Positions 17,444 to 26,814 of a stretch of 64,000 nt of DNA are shown one piece after another. Numbering within the stretch: position 1 is the first letter of the stretch; every line of letters begins with the position of its first letter. The position numbers and the translations under genes are program-made. The notes beneath the pieces were generated by a model that was not told the origin of the DNA, did not search any database, and saw nothing but the letters and a program-made list of their open reading frames with translations. This DNA is from Suilimivivens sp009774465 (GTDB lineage Bacteria; Bacillota; Clostridia; Lachnospirales; Lachnospiraceae), in the NCBI GenBank assembly GCA_947382645.1, contig CANDAE010000004.1, forward strand, positions 124,001-188,000, in the 5' to 3' direction.

Positions 17444-18715
17444 ATGGACGGAATGTTATCACAAGATGAAATACAGGCATTGCTTGCCGGCATGGATTTG
17501 TCAGGTGAGACAGATGCATCACAGCCGGCTGATACAGCAGACAATGATGTGGCAATAGACGAAAGTCTGCTTGCTGACGACGAAAGAGATGCCGTTGGAG
17601 AAATTGCCAACATCAGTATGGGTTCTTCAGCAACTACCCTGTATTCTCTTGTTAACAGAAAGGTTGACATTACGACGCCTGTAGTGAAGCTGGCCAGATG
17701 GAGCAATGTAGTAGAGGAATATGAACGTCCCTGTGTGTTTATCCAGATAAGATATACCGCAGGTTTAGATGGCTCAAACATTATGGTGTTAAAAGAGCAT
17801 GACGTAAAGGTTATTACAGACCTGATGATGGGTGGAGACGGAAGCAATACGGAAGGTGAATTGGGGGAATTGCATTTAAGCGCGATTTCAGAAGCCATGA
17901 ATCAGATGATGGGAGCTGCCGCAACGAGCATGTCTACCATGCTTGGAAAGATGATTGATATCAGTCCCCCGGAGGCAAGTCTGGTAGATTTAAATGAATT
18001 TAAGAGTGGTGATGACATTGCACCTTTCCTAAAAGATACTTTTGTTAAAATTACATTCAGGATGCAGATAGATGATCTGGTTGACAGCAACATTATGCAG
18101 ATCTACCCGGTAGATTTTGCCAAGGGGCTGTACGAGACAATGATTTATGGACAGGGTTCTGAGGAAACAGCCGCACCGGCACCAGCGCCGGAAGCTTCTC
18201 CGGCACCGGCACCCGCTGCACAGCCTGCTGCAAATCAGATGAATATGGGCGGCCAGCCAATGATGGGCGGCATGGGTGACCAGCAGATGGGAATGCCCCA
18301 GATGAACATGCAGGGCATGGGGATGCCTATGAATATGGGGATGCCTCAGATGAACATGGGAATGCCCCAGATGAATATGCAGGGCATGGGGATGCCTCAG
18401 ATGAACATGGGAATGCCCCAGATGAACATACAACCTGCACAGTTCCAGAATTTCAGCACTGATGTGAGTGCATTAGTAGCACAGGAAAATATAGATCTGA
18501 TCAAGGATGTACCATTAGAGGTTACAGTTGAACTTGGAAGGACGCATAAATCTATATCCGAAATATTGGACTTCGCACCGGGAACGATTATCGAATTGGA
18601 TAAAATAGCCGGTGAACCTATAGACGTATTAGTAAATGGCAAATTTGTAGCAAAGGGCGAGGTTGTAGTAATTGAAGAAAGTTTTGGTGTCCGTGTAACT
18701 GAAATAATAAAGTAA
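17444..18715 (+). CDS. fliY: Flagellar motor switch phosphatase FliY (CheC-FliN fusion)
   Basis: FliY replaces FliN in the C ring of many Gram-positives and removes phosphate from CheY-P. The 423-residue product starts with a CheY-binding peptide (MLSQDEIQALLAGM). It has two CheC-type active sites, with Glu53/Asn56 in VGEIANISMG and Glu150/Asn153 in SEAMNQMMGA, and a C-terminal FliN domain (about 355-423). The linker (about 241-332) is an Ala/Pro stretch followed by Met/Gly/Gln/Pro tandem repeats. It is longer than B. subtilis FliY (378), mostly because of this linker. Confidence 0.96.
   Translation: MDGMLSQDEIQALLAGMDLSGETDASQPADTADNDVAIDESLLADDERDAVGEIANISMGSSATTLYSLVNRKVDITTPVVKLARWSNVVEEYERPCVFIQIRYTAGLDGSNIMVLKEHDVKVITDLMMGGDGSNTEGELGELHLSAISEAMNQMMGAAATSMSTMLGKMIDISPPEASLVDLNEFKSGDDIAPFLKDTFVKITFRMQIDDLVDSNIMQIYPVDFAKGLYETMIYGQGSEETAAPAPAPEASPAPAPAAQPAANQMNMGGQPMMGGMGDQQMGMPQMNMQGMGMPMNMGMPQMNMGMPQMNMQGMGMPQMNMGMPQMNIQPAQFQNFSTDVSALVAQENIDLIKDVPLEVTVELGRTHKSISEILDFAPGTIIELDKIAGEPIDVLVNGKFVAKGEVVVIEESFGVRVTEIIK
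18236..18436 (+). repeat. Tandem repeats encoding the Met/Gln/Gly/Pro linker of FliY
   Basis: Near-identical short DNA units encoding MGMPQMNM and MQGMGMPQMN recur several times in frame between residues 265 and 331 of FliY. A block around 18290-18338 is repeated almost exactly at about 18358-18398. Such arrays change length easily by slippage or recombination without breaking the frame. Confidence 0.9.
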
Positions 18716-18736
18716 AAAGGTAGGAGAGAAAAAAAC

Positions 18737-19099
18737 ATGGCAAAAAATATTTTAATTGTTGATGATGCGGCTTTCATGCGTATGATGATCAAGGACATTT
18801 TAACCAAGAATGGTTATAATGTAGTTGGAGAGGCCGAAAACGGGGCGAAAGCCATTGAAAAATATGGCGAATTAAAGCCTGATCTGGTACTTATGGATAT
18901 TACCATGCCGGAAGTTGATGGCATTGCTGCCCTTAAGAAAATCAAAGGTTCAGATCCCAATGCGCTTATTATTATGTGTTCTGCAATGGGACAGCAGGCA
19001 ATGGTTATTGAATCAATTCAGGCAGGCGCAAAGGACTTTATCGTAAAACCTTTCCAGCCTGACCGCGTTTTGGAAGCGGTAAAGAAAGTAGTAGGCTAA
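18737..19099 (+). CDS. cheY: Chemotaxis response regulator CheY
   Basis: CheY is the diffusible response regulator that is phosphorylated by CheA and binds FliM/FliY. The 120-residue single receiver domain has the acidic pocket Asp9-Asp10 (LIVDDAAFMR), the phosphorylation site Asp54 (LVLMDITMPE), a Ser at the switch position (MCSAMG) and Lys in FIVKPF. No output domain is attached. It lies directly after fliY, its phosphatase, as in B. subtilis. AGGAGAG precedes ATG 18737. Confidence 0.97.
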   Translation: MAKNILIVDDAAFMRMMIKDILTKNGYNVVGEAENGAKAIEKYGELKPDLVLMDITMPEVDGIAALKKIKGSDPNALIIMCSAMGQQAMVIESIQAGAKDFIVKPFQPDRVLEAVKKVVG

Positions 19100-19100
19100 T

Positions 19101-19469
19101 ATGCTCCTTTCAGTTACTACAGGAATGGACAGTTATATTCAATTTGTTACGGTACTTATTCTTTTTGTATTAGTGCTTGGCATAACTTATCTGGTAACAA
19201 AATGGATAGCAAATTACCAGAAGGGAAAGACTATAGTTGGTAATTTAGAAGTGATCGAAACATGCAGGATTACTTCCAATAAGTATGTCCAAATTGTAAG
19301 AGCCGGAAGCAAGTACCTGGTGATTGGATTAGGAAAGGACGAAATACACATACTTTCAGAGCTTTCGGAGGAACAGCTGGATTTGCAGGATATTCATGGC
19401 GAGAAAACTGTAAACTTCCGTAGTATTTTTGATGAGGTAAAAAGGCTGAAGGATAAAGAGAAGGACTAA
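19101..19469 (+). CDS. fliO: Flagellar biosynthetic protein FliO
   Basis: FliO (FliZ in Bacillus) helps assemble the FliP-FliQ-FliR export gate. The 122-residue protein has one membrane segment (about residues 14-34) and a short cytoplasmic domain with LEVIETCRITSNKYVQIVRA and YLVIGLGKDEIHILSEL, typical of FliO. It starts one base after the cheY stop codon, with no strong Shine-Dalgarno sequence, which suggests coupling to cheY translation. Sequence conservation in this family is low; position before fliP supports the call. Confidence 0.88.
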   Translation: MLLSVTTGMDSYIQFVTVLILFVLVLGITYLVTKWIANYQKGKTIVGNLEVIETCRITSNKYVQIVRAGSKYLVIGLGKDEIHILSELSEEQLDLQDIHGEKTVNFRSIFDEVKRLKDKEKD

Positions 19470-19489
19470 AGGGCAAGGCAGTAAATACT

Positions 19490-20359
19490 ATGAAAAAAAA
19501 GTATGCCGTAAAAAAAATAATAAAAATGATATGCCTGCTGATGACGGTAGGCATATTGTGTATTATTCCCCAATTAGATGTAAGAGCATCTGCGCTGGAC
19601 ACAGATCCCACAGGAGAGCGGGAGCAGAGAACCAATATTGATGAGCCAGGCAGTTCTGATTCAAGAGGGGACTTATCAGAAATAAATATTGCAAATAATA
19701 TGACGGTAACAGTAAGCAACAGCAATGGCCAGGTTAACGGAAATTTACGTATTTTGCTGACGCTGACAATGATAGCATTGGCTCCGCTTCTGCTGATCAT
19801 GCTTACCTCTTTTACCAGAGTTATTATTGTACTTCATTTTACCAGAGCAGCTTTAAATACCCAGACGGCACCACCCAATCAGGTGATGGTTGGGCTTGCT
19901 TTGTTTTTGACATTTTTCATCATGCAGCCGACAGCAACAAAGATTTATCAGGAAGCTATTGTTCCCTTTGATCAGGGAGAAATGACGCAGGAAGAGTTTT
20001 TTGAAGCAGGGATAGAGCCTTTAAGGGAATTTATGTACAGGCAGACGCAGACAAAAGATGTGAAGGTATTTATGAACATCAGCGGAACGGAATGGGATGG
20101 TACACTGGATGGAATTCCGCTTACCGTATTGGTTCCAAGCTTTGTAGTGGGAGAATTGAGACAGGCGTTTATCATAGGATTTTTGATATATATTCCATTT
20201 ATTGTAATCGACATGGTGGTGGCATCTACGCTGATGAGTATGGGTATGATGATGCTTCCGCCTACAACGATTTCCATGCCATTTAAAATTTTATTGTTTG
20301 TGCTGGCGGATGGATGGAATTTGATTATCGTAAATCTTGTGGAATCATTTTACAAGTAA
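19490..20359 (+). CDS. fliP: Flagellar export gate protein FliP
   Basis: FliP is the main subunit of the type III export gate (usually five copies with four FliQ and one FliR). The 289-residue product starts with a signal-peptide-like segment (residues 8-30), followed by a polar region and then four membrane segments. Conserved stretches include MIALAPLLLIMLTSFTRVII (about 85-104), APPNQVMVGLALFLTFFIM and LLFVLADGWNLIIVNLVESF at the C-terminus. The order fliO-P-Q-R-flhB-flhA is the standard gate cluster. Confidence 0.97.
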   Translation: MKKKYAVKKIIKMICLLMTVGILCIIPQLDVRASALDTDPTGEREQRTNIDEPGSSDSRGDLSEINIANNMTVTVSNSNGQVNGNLRILLTLTMIALAPLLLIMLTSFTRVIIVLHFTRAALNTQTAPPNQVMVGLALFLTFFIMQPTATKIYQEAIVPFDQGEMTQEEFFEAGIEPLREFMYRQTQTKDVKVFMNISGTEWDGTLDGIPLTVLVPSFVVGELRQAFIIGFLIYIPFIVIDMVVASTLMSMGMMMLPPTTISMPFKILLFVLADGWNLIIVNLVESFYK

Positions 20360-20386
20360 TTTTAGCTTGAAAGGAAGTGAAAAGAC

Positions 20387-20656
20387 ATGACAATTGGCGA
20401 GGTTACTGCAGTTGCCAGTTCGGCATTATATTTGGTTATAAAGGTTGCGGCGCCGGTTCTGCTGGTGTCCTTATGTGTAGGTCTTATAGTCAGTATTTTT
20501 CAGACAGTTACTTCCATTCAGGAACAGACACTTACCTTTGTACCTAAAATCATTGCAGTTTTTCTGGCTTTGATCGTGTTGGGGAACTGGATGCTGACTG
20601 AATTGTCAGGGTTTATGGTCAGTCTTTGGTCTGACTTTAGTGTTTATACAAGGTAA
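20387..20656 (+). CDS. fliQ: Flagellar export gate protein FliQ
   Basis: FliQ is a small gate subunit with two membrane helices. The 89-residue product has family-typical length and the conserved LLVSLCVGLIVSIFQTVTSI and QEQTLTFVPKIIAVFLAL segments. AAAGGAAGTG lies upstream of ATG 20387. It is followed six bases later by fliR. Confidence 0.97.
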   Translation: MTIGEVTAVASSALYLVIKVAAPVLLVSLCVGLIVSIFQTVTSIQEQTLTFVPKIIAVFLALIVLGNWMLTELSGFMVSLWSDFSVYTR

Positions 20657-20662
20657 CAGGGA

Positions 20663-21442
20663 ATGATTAATTACACGTTTACCTATGGGGATCTTGAATA
20701 TTTTCTTCTGATATTTATAAGGGTTATCAGTTTTGTGTTTGTGGCGCCTTTTTTCGGTATGAGTAATATTCCCAGAAGAATAAGGATTGGCTTTAGTTTT
20801 TTTGTGGCTCTTTTGCTTTATCAGTCGATTCCCGGACAGTCTGTTGTGTATGATACGCTGATTGGTTATTCTGTTATTGTAATGAAGGAGGTCCTCACCG
20901 GTCTTTTGATAGGGTTTGCCGCCAATTTATGCGCTTCCATAGTGGCATTTGCAGGGCATATTGCCGATATGGAAATGGGGCTTTCAATGGCCAGTATGTT
21001 TGATCCTACTACCAGAGAGACTTCTACAATTACCGGTATTTATTATAATTATATGGTGCTTCTGATGCTCATGATATCCGGCATGCACAGATATCTGATA
21101 CAGGCGCTGGCGGAAACTTATACACTGATACCTTTAAATGGTGCGGTTATAAGAAGTGATACATTACTTGCAGCTATGCTGGAATTTATGGCAAATTATA
21201 TTATTATTGGTTTTCGCATCTGCCTTCCAATTTTTGCAGTTATGACTATTTTAAACGCAGTACTTGGTATTTTGGCAAAGGTTTCGCCTCAGCTTAATAT
21301 GTTTGTAGTAGGTATCCAGATGAAAGTGCTGGTGGGCTTAAGCATTTTGTTTTTGTCAACGGCGATGCTGCCAGGAGCGGCTGACTTTATATATGATCAG
21401 ATGAAGCATATGGTAGTTACCTTTACGGAGGCTATAATGTGA
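20663..21442 (+). CDS. fliR: Flagellar export gate protein FliR
   Basis: FliR closes the FliP-FliQ gate helix. The 259-residue protein is strongly hydrophobic, with about six membrane helices and the conserved motifs VISFVFVAPFFGMSNIPRRI near the N-terminus and LTGLLIGFAANLCASIVAFA in the middle. Its TGA overlaps the GTG of flhB in a GTGA arrangement, indicating translational coupling; in some clostridia the two genes are fused. Confidence 0.97.
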   Translation: MINYTFTYGDLEYFLLIFIRVISFVFVAPFFGMSNIPRRIRIGFSFFVALLLYQSIPGQSVVYDTLIGYSVIVMKEVLTGLLIGFAANLCASIVAFAGHIADMEMGLSMASMFDPTTRETSTITGIYYNYMVLLMLMISGMHRYLIQALAETYTLIPLNGAVIRSDTLLAAMLEFMANYIIIGFRICLPIFAVMTILNAVLGILAKVSPQLNMFVVGIQMKVLVGLSILFLSTAMLPGAADFIYDQMKHMVVTFTEAIM

Positions 21443-22572
21443 CACAAAAATATGAAACTTTAATACAGCTTAATCTTCAGTTTTTTGCAAAAGACGGGCC
21501 TGGCGGTGAAAAGACAGAACAGCCTACCGCCAAGAAACTAAATGATGCCAGAAAAAGGGGACAGGTTGCAAAGAGCAAGGAAATTGCAAGCGCCCTGGGA
21601 TTATTTTCTTTTTTTATTGTTCTCAAGCTGTATGTCGGCTCCATTGGAAGCAATTTTATTATGGGGTTTCATGCAGTATATAATCAGATTCCTGATGTAA
21701 TTAAAAATTACAATGGGGATATTCCGGCAGCAGCTATCGTTACATTAGTGCGCAGTATGATGCAGCAGCTTGGCCTGATTGTAATACCTGTTTTACTGGT
21801 TGGGTATGGGGTGGCATTTGTAAGTGATCTTGTGCAGGTTAAGTGGAGGCCTACCACACAACCGCTTAGACCTAAGCCCAATAAACTGAGTCCAATGAAT
21901 GGAATTAAGCGTATATTTTCTGTGAATTCATTGATTGAACTGCTTAAATCTCTTATCAAACTGGCTGTAATCGGTTATGTGGTTTATTCTTATTTGAAAG
22001 ACCGGGTAGGACAGATTTTTCTGCTGTATGATATTGCCTTAAATCAGGCCATTGGCCTGATCGGTGAGGTGGTAATTGATATGGGAATCAGGATTGCAGC
22101 AGTGTATATGGTGGTTGCTTATGCTGATTACAGGTATCAAAAGTGGAAATTCAGAGATGATATGAAAATGACCAAACAGGAAGTAAAGGATGAATATAAG
22201 AACATGGAAGGTGATCCTCAGATTAAGGGGAAACAGAAGCAGCGTATGAGAGAAGCTTCCATGCGGCGTATGATGCAGCAGCTTCCGGAGGCGGATGTGG
22301 TTATTACGAACCCCACCCATTATGCTGTGGCCATCAAGTATGATCCGGATAAATATGATGCACCTTATGTGATTGCAAAGGGCGAGGATTTTTTGGCCCA
22401 GAAGATTAAGGATGTTGCAAAAGAAAATCATATAGAAATTGTAGAAAATAAGCCATTGGCCAGAATGCTTTATGCAAATGTGGAGATCGGGGGGCTTGTT
22501 CCACCTGAATTATATCAGGCAGTGGCAGAGGTGCTTGCTTTTGTATATCATTTGAAAGGCAAGGTTTCCTAA
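21439..22572 (+). CDS. flhB: Flagellar export switch protein FlhB (GTG start)
   Basis: FlhB controls which substrates pass the gate and cleaves itself after Asn. The 377-residue product has the family opening (GEKTEQPTAKKLNDARKRGQ), four membrane helices, and a C-terminal domain with the autocleavage site NPTH at residues 291-294 in VVITNPTHYAVAIKYD. It begins about 20 residues earlier than many FlhB proteins; an N-terminal IQLNLQFFAKDG segment like that of Gram-positive FlhB is kept. The GTG at 21439 overlaps the fliR stop. Confidence 0.97.
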   Translation: MTQKYETLIQLNLQFFAKDGPGGEKTEQPTAKKLNDARKRGQVAKSKEIASALGLFSFFIVLKLYVGSIGSNFIMGFHAVYNQIPDVIKNYNGDIPAAAIVTLVRSMMQQLGLIVIPVLLVGYGVAFVSDLVQVKWRPTTQPLRPKPNKLSPMNGIKRIFSVNSLIELLKSLIKLAVIGYVVYSYLKDRVGQIFLLYDIALNQAIGLIGEVVIDMGIRIAAVYMVVAYADYRYQKWKFRDDMKMTKQEVKDEYKNMEGDPQIKGKQKQRMREASMRRMMQQLPEADVVITNPTHYAVAIKYDPDKYDAPYVIAKGEDFLAQKIKDVAKENHIEIVENKPLARMLYANVEIGGLVPPELYQAVAEVLAFVYHLKGKVS

Positions 22573-22606
22573 AATATTTTGATAATATGAAGAAAGGAGA
22601 ATGGGC

Positions 22607-24640
22607 ATGAAAAAAGCGGATATTGGCGTTGCGGCGTATGTACTTGCTGCATTTATTATGATGATTGTGCCTATTCCCAGCGGACTGTTAGATATACTTT
22701 TAGCATGTAATATTGCAATTGCATTTACTGTCATGTTCAGTGTCATGTTTTCAAAAGAAATACTGGATATGTCATTTTTCCCAACAATTTTGCTGTTTAC
22801 CACCATCTTCAGGATTTCACTTAATATTTCCTCTACCAGATTGATTTTGACTACAGGTGATCCGGGAGCGGTGGTTTCCACTTTTGGAAGTTACGTGGGT
22901 GGCGGCGACCTGATCGTGGGAAGCATTGTATTTATTATTTTGATATTGATACAGTTTATGGTTATTAACAAAGGTTCTGAGAGAGTTGCAGAAGTAACTG
23001 CCAGATTTACACTGGATGCCATGCCGGGTAAACAGATGGCAATTGATGCGGACTTAAATACCGGAGCCATTACAGATGCGGAAGCAATAAAGCGGCGTGA
23101 AAAGATCCAGGAGGAATCAAGCTTTTTCGGATCTATGGACGGTGCTGTAAAATATGTAAAAGGTGATGCAACAGCAGGACTTGTTATCACTATGGTTAAT
23201 ATAATCGGCGGTATTGCAATGGGTGTGCTTCGCCAGAATCTGGATTTTGGCGCAGCAGCAAATAAGTATGTAATCCTTACCATAGGAGATGGCCTGGTCA
23301 GCCAGATTCCTTCCCTTTTAATCTCCTTATCCACCGGTATACTGGTTACCAAGGGATCAAAGGATGCGGATTTTGGAACAGTGCTGATAAGCCAGCTTTT
23401 TGGAGTTCCCAAGGCATTATACATTGTAGGAATGATTTTGATAGGGCTTGGAATTGTTACGCCTCTGCCCCTTCTTATTTTCCTTACACTGGGACTTGTT
23501 TTTATTGTGACAGGCAGAGTTATTTCAGGAACGATCGAAACTGCTCAGATAGAAGGTGAGATAAGTGCGGATGAAATTGCGGCGGAAGAAATCAGGCAGC
23601 CGGAAAATGTAAACAGTCTGCTGCAGGTGGATCCCATCGAACTGGAATTTGGTTATGGAATTATTCCTCTTGCAGATGTGAACCAGGGCGGAGATCTGCT
23701 TGACCGTGTGGTAATGATCAGACGACAGATTGCACTTGAGCTTGGTACTGTGGTGCCGATTATACGTCTGCGGGATAACATTCAGTTAAATCCGAATCAG
23801 TATATTATTAAGATCAAAGGAATACAGGTCAGTGAAGGAGAGATTCTTTTTGACCATTATATGGCCATGAACCCGGGATATGTGGAAGAAGAAATTACCG
23901 GTATACCTACCTTTGAACCATCCTTCCACCTGCCGGCCATCTGGATTACGGAAGGACAGCGGGAGCGTGCGGAAAGTATGGGATATACCGTTGTTGATCC
24001 TCCTTCCATTATAGCAACCCATTTAACAGAGATTATCAGGCAGTATATTTCCGAACTGCTTACAAGACAGGATGTACAGAACCTTGTTGATAATTTGCGA
24101 GAGAGCAATCCTTCTTTGGTGGAGGAACTTGTGCCCAAGCTTCTTGGACTTGGAGAGATTCAGAAGGTTTTGCAGAATCTGTTAAAAGAGGGGATCTCTA
24201 TCAGAGATTTGCTTACCATTTTTGAAACACTGGCGGATTACGCCACTACCACAAGAGATACAGATATTTTAACAGAATATGTGCGGCAAAGCCTTAAGAG
24301 AGCCGTTTCAAGCAAGTTTTTCCCGGCCAGCGAAACAACCAGCGTAGTTACGTTAGATCCCAAGCTGGAGCAGGAAATCATGGGAAGCGTAAAACAGACG
24401 GAGACAGGCGCGTATCTGACGCTGGATCCGGAAAAGACCAAGGCAATCATGAAATCTGTGGGGAATGAAGTGACCAAGCTGGAGAATCTCGGAAAGACGC
24501 CTATTGTTATAACTTCTCCTATTGTGCGTATGTACTTTAAGCGTTTGACGGAAGATTATTATAGAGATTTAATCGTAGTTTCATATAATGAAATAGACAA
24601 TAATATTGAATTACAGTCTGTAGGAATGGTGACAGCATGA
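22607..24640 (+). CDS. flhA: Flagellar export apparatus protein FlhA
   Basis: FlhA is the largest gate protein; its cytoplasmic nonamer ring docks chaperone-substrate complexes. ATG 22607 is preferred over 22601 because AAAGGAG ends only one base before the latter. The 677-residue product has eight predicted membrane helices in residues 1-310. The FHIPEP signature region is present, with TARFTLDAMPGKQMAIDADL after the fourth helix. A C-terminal domain from about 330 contains YGIIPLADVNQGGDLLDRVV. The next gene, flhF, starts within its stop codon. Confidence 0.97.
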   Translation: MKKADIGVAAYVLAAFIMMIVPIPSGLLDILLACNIAIAFTVMFSVMFSKEILDMSFFPTILLFTTIFRISLNISSTRLILTTGDPGAVVSTFGSYVGGGDLIVGSIVFIILILIQFMVINKGSERVAEVTARFTLDAMPGKQMAIDADLNTGAITDAEAIKRREKIQEESSFFGSMDGAVKYVKGDATAGLVITMVNIIGGIAMGVLRQNLDFGAAANKYVILTIGDGLVSQIPSLLISLSTGILVTKGSKDADFGTVLISQLFGVPKALYIVGMILIGLGIVTPLPLLIFLTLGLVFIVTGRVISGTIETAQIEGEISADEIAAEEIRQPENVNSLLQVDPIELEFGYGIIPLADVNQGGDLLDRVVMIRRQIALELGTVVPIIRLRDNIQLNPNQYIIKIKGIQVSEGEILFDHYMAMNPGYVEEEITGIPTFEPSFHLPAIWITEGQRERAESMGYTVVDPPSIIATHLTEIIRQYISELLTRQDVQNLVDNLRESNPSLVEELVPKLLGLGEIQKVLQNLLKEGISIRDLLTIFETLADYATTTRDTDILTEYVRQSLKRAVSSKFFPASETTSVVTLDPKLEQEIMGSVKQTETGAYLTLDPEKTKAIMKSVGNEVTKLENLGKTPIVITSPIVRMYFKRLTEDYYRDLIVVSYNEIDNNIELQSVGMVTA

Positions 24641-25884
24641 TAATAAAAAAATTTCAGGGAAAAACAGAAGCGGAAGCAGTGGCAAGTGCCAAAAAAGAGT
24701 TAGGCAGCAATGTCGTAATTATGAATGTAAAAAATATGAAAAAGAAGGGACTGTTCAGCTTTTTAAGGCGCCAGGTAGTGGAAGTGACGGTCGCCCTTGA
24801 AGAAGAAACGGAGCGCATGTCTTCTCCGGTAAAGGAGGAGGCAAGGCAGCAGCCTTTGGTAGATGCAATTGCCAAAAAGCCTGCTGTAAGTCCGGCGCCA
24901 GGTTCCATAACCAGTGCCCTTAAAGATATTATACCGGAAGAACCTTTATGGGAAGCAAAAACAGAAAGCAGGGACAGCAGTGTGATTGAAGAAAAGCTGG
25001 ATAATCTACATACACTGCTGGAACAGCAGCTGCAAAAGCCGGAGGAGCAGGAAGGAGAAGCGCTTGAAGGGAAGGAAAGCGAAATTGAGCGTTTTATGAA
25101 GCTTCTGTATAATACCATGCTGGATAATGAAGTCAGTGAACAGAATGCAAATCAAATCATTGATGAGCTGGAAAAGATTAATAAACCCAATATACCCTTT
25201 GACCATGCGCTGGCCAATATTTATCAGAAAATGATATTGAAATTTGGAAAGCCGGTGGAAATCACTGCGGCGGAAAAGGGGCCTAAGGTAGTATTTTTTG
25301 TAGGCCCTACGGGGGTAGGCAAGACAACGACTATAGCCAAGATTGCTTCTAAATTCAGTGTGGAAAGCAAAAAAAAGGTAGTGCTTCTTACCGCAGACAC
25401 CTATCGGATTGCGGCTGCGGAACAGCTTCGTACCTATGCCAACATTCTAGACATTCCTTTTCGGATCATTTATTCTACCGAGGAAGTCGCGCAGGCACTG
25501 AAAGATTTTAAAGATGTTGATTTTATTTTAATTGATACAGCAGGGCACTCCTATCATAACAGTGCCCAGAAGGATACAATGAATGAATTTGTTCATTCTG
25601 TAGACGGGCTGGCGGAAAAGGAAGTTTATCTGGTTTTAAGCGCTACCACAAAATATAAAGATTTGATCAGTGTTGCAGATACTTATACCGGCGCAGAAGA
25701 TTTAAGGCTGATTTTTACCAAACTTGATGAAACAGCTACATTGGGAAATCTGCTGAATCTGAAGCTGCATACAGGAGCTCCCTTATCTTACGTCACATAT
25801 GGACAGAATGTACCGGATGATATTGAAAAATTCAATCCACAAAAGACAGTAAAGAATCTTTTAGGCGGGAGTAAGAAACAATAA
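24637..25884 (+). CDS. flhF: Flagellar placement GTPase FlhF
   Basis: FlhF is an SRP-type GTPase that sets flagellum number and position. The 415-residue product has an N-terminal basic region, a linker, an N domain (about 150-210) and a G domain with P-loop GPTGVGKT at residues 223-230, the LTADTYRIAAAEQLRTYA motif, and TKLDETATLG as G4. The G3 motif reads DTAGHSYHN, with His where SRP GTPases often have Arg. The ATG overlaps the flhA stop in ATGA. Confidence 0.96.
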   Translation: MIIKKFQGKTEAEAVASAKKELGSNVVIMNVKNMKKKGLFSFLRRQVVEVTVALEEETERMSSPVKEEARQQPLVDAIAKKPAVSPAPGSITSALKDIIPEEPLWEAKTESRDSSVIEEKLDNLHTLLEQQLQKPEEQEGEALEGKESEIERFMKLLYNTMLDNEVSEQNANQIIDELEKINKPNIPFDHALANIYQKMILKFGKPVEITAAEKGPKVVFFVGPTGVGKTTTIAKIASKFSVESKKKVVLLTADTYRIAAAEQLRTYANILDIPFRIIYSTEEVAQALKDFKDVDFILIDTAGHSYHNSAQKDTMNEFVHSVDGLAEKEVYLVLSATTKYKDLISVADTYTGAEDLRLIFTKLDETATLGNLLNLKLHTGAPLSYVTYGQNVPDDIEKFNPQKTVKNLLGGSKKQ

Positions 25885-25916
25885 AGAGAAAACCAGCGAT
25901 AAAGTGAGGAAAATAC

Positions 25917-26801
25917 ATGGATCAGGCCGAACAACTGAGGAATATAATTAAAGCAGGCACCATTTCCAATAACAGACCATTGGCAAGGGTAATTACGGTT
26001 ACAAGTGGAAAAGGCGGCGTGGGTAAATCCAATACAGCAATCAATCTTGCAATTCAATTTCGCAAAATGGGGCAGAGAGTGATTATTCTGGATGCAGATT
26101 TTGGGCTTGCCAATATAGAAATTATGTTTGGCGCCGTGCCCAAGCATAATTTGTGCGATTTGATTTATCAGGGAAAAAATATTCGGGAAATTATTACCTG
26201 GGGCCCTATGGAAGTAGGGTTTATTTCAGGAGGTTCCGGCATTGCAGGGCTTTCTAATTTGAATAAGGATTATTTGGGGTATATTATACGCAATCTGGAA
26301 GAATTGGACGCCATAGCAGATACGATTATAGTGGACACGGGGGCAGGAATTTCTGATGCTGTTTTGGAATTTTTAGTAGCAAGCGGAGAAATTCTTCTGG
26401 TAACAACTCCGGAGCCTACCTCCATTACCGATTCCTATTCATTGTTAAAAGCTTTAAACAGACATCCCCGGTTTTCAAGCGAGGCATCCCGGATTAAGGT
26501 GATTGCAAACAAGGTAAACTCTCAGGAAGAAGGGGAAGCGCTTTTTGGCAAGCTGAATGCAGTAGTAAGCGGTTATTTGAAACTTCCCATCGTATATCTG
26601 GATGCGGTACCTGATGACGCGCAGCTTTCTCAGGCAGTTATGCAGCAGATGCCGGTGTCGCTTCAATCACCTCAGGCAAAGTCTGCATTGGCCTATGAAA
26701 GAATTGCGGAAAAACTGATGAATAAAGAACCGAATCAGAAGGTTCAAAAACGTGGAATGGCAGCGTTTTTTTCTCATATAGTGAACGGTAAAAAGATTTA
26801 G
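25917..26801 (+). CDS. flhG: Flagellum number regulator FlhG (MinD-like ATPase)
   Basis: FlhG (YlxH, FleN) is a MinD-type ATPase that works with FlhF to set flagellar number. The 294-residue protein has the deviant Walker A GKGGVGKS at 31-38, VIILDADFGLANIEIMFGA after it, and the N-terminal activation helix MDQAEQLRNII, which carries the DQAxxLR motif known to stimulate FlhF. A C-terminal amphipathic tail may bind membrane. It begins 32 bases after flhF. Confidence 0.95.
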   Translation: MDQAEQLRNIIKAGTISNNRPLARVITVTSGKGGVGKSNTAINLAIQFRKMGQRVIILDADFGLANIEIMFGAVPKHNLCDLIYQGKNIREIITWGPMEVGFISGGSGIAGLSNLNKDYLGYIIRNLEELDAIADTIIVDTGAGISDAVLEFLVASGEILLVTTPEPTSITDSYSLLKALNRHPRFSSEASRIKVIANKVNSQEEGEALFGKLNAVVSGYLKLPIVYLDAVPDDAQLSQAVMQQMPVSLQSPQAKSALAYERIAEKLMNKEPNQKVQKRGMAAFFSHIVNGKKI

Positions 26802-26814
26802 CTGGAGGTTTGGT

